Positions 4,559-6,375 of a DNA stretch of 6,375 nucleotides are shown in pieces; within the stretch, counting starts at the first letter, position 1; every line of letters starts with the position of its first letter. The notes beneath the pieces were generated by a model. It had not been told where the DNA came from. It saw nothing but the letters and a program-made list of their open reading frames with translations, and made no database searches. The stretch covers positions 1 through 6,375 of the forward strand of contig JAQGJY010000420.1 in the NCBI GenBank assembly GCA_028290325.1, read 5' to 3'. Position numbers and translations under genes: made by a program. The DNA is from Tardiphaga sp. (GTDB lineage: Bacteria; Pseudomonadota; Alphaproteobacteria; Rhizobiales; Xanthobacteraceae).

Positions 4559-6375
4559 ATGGATCGCCTCGTTGCACTTGCGGTCAATCGCCGTTTCCTG
4601 ATGGTCGGTCTGTTCATCGTCGTCATGATCGGCGGGCTGATCGCGTTCAAGCAATTGAACATCGAGGCCTATCCCGATCCGACCCCGCCGATGGTGGATA
4701 TCGTCACCCAATCGCCCGGCCTGTCGGCGGAAGAAATCGAACGCTACATCACGATCCCGATCGAGACGCAGGTCGCGGGCATCAAGAACCTCAAGACGAT
4801 CCGCACGATCTCGCTTTACGGCCTGTCCGACGTCAAGCTGCAATTCTCCTTCGACTACACCTACGACGAAGCCTTGCAGCAGGTGTTGAACCGGCTGTCG
4901 CAACTGACGCCGCTGCCGGGCAACGTGCAGCCCGGCATCTCGCCGCTGTCGGCGATCGGCGAGATCTATCGCTACAGGCTGGCAGGCCCGCCGAACTACA
5001 GCGTGCTCGATCTCAAGACCTTGCAGGACTGGGTGCTGCAACGCCGCTTCCGCGCGGTGCCCGGCGTGATCGACGTGACCGGTTGGGGCGGCAAGACCAA
5101 GACCTACGAAATCCAGGTCGATTTCAACAAGCTGGTCGCATTCGGCGCGACGCTGCCGCAGCTGCTCACCGCCGTCGGCAACGCCAATATCAATGTCGGC
5201 GGCAACACGGTGAATATCGGCACGCAGTCCGCGGTGGTGCGGGGCGTCGGCCTGATCAAATCGGTCGAAGACCTCTCCAACACGATGGTGTCACAGTCCA
5301 ACGGCAATCCGGTTCTGGTCAAAGACGTCGCCAGCGTCACCATCGGTGAAAAGCCGCGCCTCGGCATCGCCGGGATCAATCAGGACGACGACATCGTGCA
5401 GGGCATCGTGCTGATGCGGCGCGGCGAGCAATCGTCGCCGACCATCGCGCGCGTCCATAACCTCGTCACCTCGATCAACAATTCCAGCATCCTACCGCCG
5501 GGCGTGCGGATCGAACGCATCTACGACCGCAAGGATCTGATCGACATCACCACCAACACCGTGCTGCACAACATGGTGGTCGGGATTCTGCTGATCGTGC
5601 TGCTGCAATGGATGTTCCTCGGCGACCTCCGCAGCGCGTTGATCGTCGGCGCGACGATTCCGTTCGCTTTGTTCTTTGCCGTCATCATTCTGGTCGCGCG
5701 CGGCGAGAGCGCCAATCTGCTCTCGGTCGGCGCGATCGATTTCGGCCTGATCGTCGACGCCACCGTCATCATGGTGGAGGCGATCTTCCGGCGGCTGTCG
5801 CAAACCACCGAACTCTCGGCAACCGAGCAGAACAACATCTCGTCCGACACGACGATGGGGATGAAGCGGCACGCGATCCTGTCGGCGTCGTCGGACGTGT
5901 CGCGTTCGATCTTCTTCGCGGCGGCCATCATCATCGCGGCGTTTCTGCCGCTGTTCACCTTGTCGGGTGTCGAGGGCAACATCTTCGGGCCGATGGCGCG
6001 GACCTACGCTTATGCGTTGGCCGGCGGCCTGATCGCGACCTTCACGGTGACGCCGGCGCTGTCCGCCATCATCCTGCCGTCGCACATGAAGGAGACCGAA
6101 ACATTCATCGTGCGAAAGCTGCACGCGCTGTACATCCCCGTTTTGACATGGGCCGTTAAAAGTCGCGGCATCGTCATGGTCGGCGCGATCGGCCTCGTGG
6201 TCGCAACCGTGATCCTCGGCCGGCTGCTCGGGCTCGAGTTTTTGCCCAAGCTGGAGGAAGGCAATCTGTGGGTGCGGGCGACGCTGCCGCCCACCATTTC
6301 GCTGAGTGAGGGCAACACCTACGTCAACGACATGCGGAAGATGATCGCGGCGATGCCGGAGGTTGAGTCCGTCGT
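4559..6375 (+). CDS. RND efflux pump, heavy-metal (CusA/CzcA) type, 3' truncated
   Basis: This is the inner-membrane proton-driven pump of a tripartite efflux system. 605 codons are present, with the window ending mid-codon; family members run to about 1,030-1,080 residues, so roughly 40% is missing. TM1 lies at about 13-30, followed by the HME signature with AYPDPTPP (37-44), SPGLSAEEIERYITIPIET and a periplasmic porter domain. TM2 is at about 338-354 and TM3 at 360-380. TM4 carries D394-F-G-L-I-V-D400 and E407, matching the acidic proton-relay triad of CzcA in position. TM5 (about 450-468) leads into FLPLFTLSGVEGNIFGPM, a strong family signature, then TM6 (483-505), TM7 (about 538-556) and EFLPKLEEGNLW (560-571). 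Around the relay, the usual DG-A and E-N of CzcA-type pumps are D-A-T and E-A. The start is ATG 4559 with GAAAGG at 4543-4548. Metal substrate cannot be assigned; export of another compound is possible. Confidence 0.92.
   Translation, partial: MDRLVALAVNRRFLMVGLFIVVMIGGLIAFKQLNIEAYPDPTPPMVDIVTQSPGLSAEEIERYITIPIETQVAGIKNLKTIRTISLYGLSDVKLQFSFDYTYDEALQQVLNRLSQLTPLPGNVQPGISPLSAIGEIYRYRLAGPPNYSVLDLKTLQDWVLQRRFRAVPGVIDVTGWGGKTKTYEIQVDFNKLVAFGATLPQLLTAVGNANINVGGNTVNIGTQSAVVRGVGLIKSVEDLSNTMVSQSNGNPVLVKDVASVTIGEKPRLGIAGINQDDDIVQGIVLMRRGEQSSPTIARVHNLVTSINNSSILPPGVRIERIYDRKDLIDITTNTVLHNMVVGILLIVLLQWMFLGDLRSALIVGATIPFALFFAVIILVARGESANLLSVGAIDFGLIVDATVIMVEAIFRRLSQTTELSATEQNNISSDTTMGMKRHAILSASSDVSRSIFFAAAIIIAAFLPLFTLSGVEGNIFGPMARTYAYALAGGLIATFTVTPALSAIILPSHMKETETFIVRKLHALYIPVLTWAVKSRGIVMVGAIGLVVATVILGRLLGLEFLPKLEEGNLWVRATLPPTISLSEGNTYVNDMRKMIAAMPEVESV

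Noticed and set aside
3220..4662. A 480-codon open frame on the minus strand opposite the adaptor gene
   Set aside because: It is Arg/Asp/Gly-rich with no family resemblance, starts inside the pump gene and exactly mirrors a well-supported adaptor. It is a codon-bias shadow in GC-rich DNA.
5492..6124. A 210-codon minus-strand frame opposite the pump gene
   Set aside because: Its composition is extremely Arg/Asp/His/Gln-rich and lies over a clear RND coding sequence with conserved signatures on the plus strand.
1..6375. Mobile element, CRISPR array, tRNA or rRNA
   Set aside because: No transposase or integrase-like protein, no paired terminal inverted repeats with target duplications, no regularly spaced repeats and no tRNA-like fold were seen.

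Overview
The window is GC-rich DNA. Its protein sequences resemble those of alphaproteobacteria of the Bradyrhizobium / Rhodopseudomonas / Afipia group (Nitrobacteraceae). The best pointers are the flagellin N-terminus (an LDNPTNFFTAQSLDNR-type motif), a FlaF protein (an alphaproteobacterial family), and a CusA/CzcA-like RND efflux pair of a type common in these genomes. This placement is from memory of the families, not from a search.

Left part (1-2924) is a flagellar filament locus. A full-length flagellin reading frame (75-1652, 525 codons before its natural stop) carries an in-frame TAG at codon 294. Reading continues in the same frame beyond it with a perfectly good C-terminal flagellin domain, so this is a nonsense-interrupted flagellin (or a sequence error) and not two genes. 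A textbook intrinsic terminator follows. Then come flaF (1811-2173) and, 9 nt later, a 120-residue protein of unknown function (2183-2545). Facing them on the minus strand is a FlaG-domain protein (2559-2924), probably started at a TTG with a strong Shine-Dalgarno. The two convergent genes are separated by only 13 nt and end inside a 10-bp perfect dyad that contains both stop codons. No flbT, the usual partner of flaF, is present in the window.

Middle (2925-3279) is a 355-nt divergent intergenic region. It holds a perfect TTGACA -35 element, two further TTGACG boxes and a GC-rich hairpin, but no gene I can support.

Right part (3280-6375) is an RND efflux operon: a membrane-anchored periplasmic adaptor (414 aa), then 34 nt later an inner-membrane RND pump of the heavy-metal (CusA/CzcA) type, cut off by the window end after 605 codons. 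The proton-relay acidic residues of the pump are intact but the surrounding motif is divergent, and neither protein shows a clear metal-binding cluster, so the substrate is open. No outer-membrane factor or regulator is in view. The flagellar and efflux blocks look like neighbours without functional connection.

I found no RNA genes, CRISPR arrays, insertion sequences or attachment sites. The most notable item is the amber-interrupted flagellin; the rest is mostly ordinary chromosomal content.
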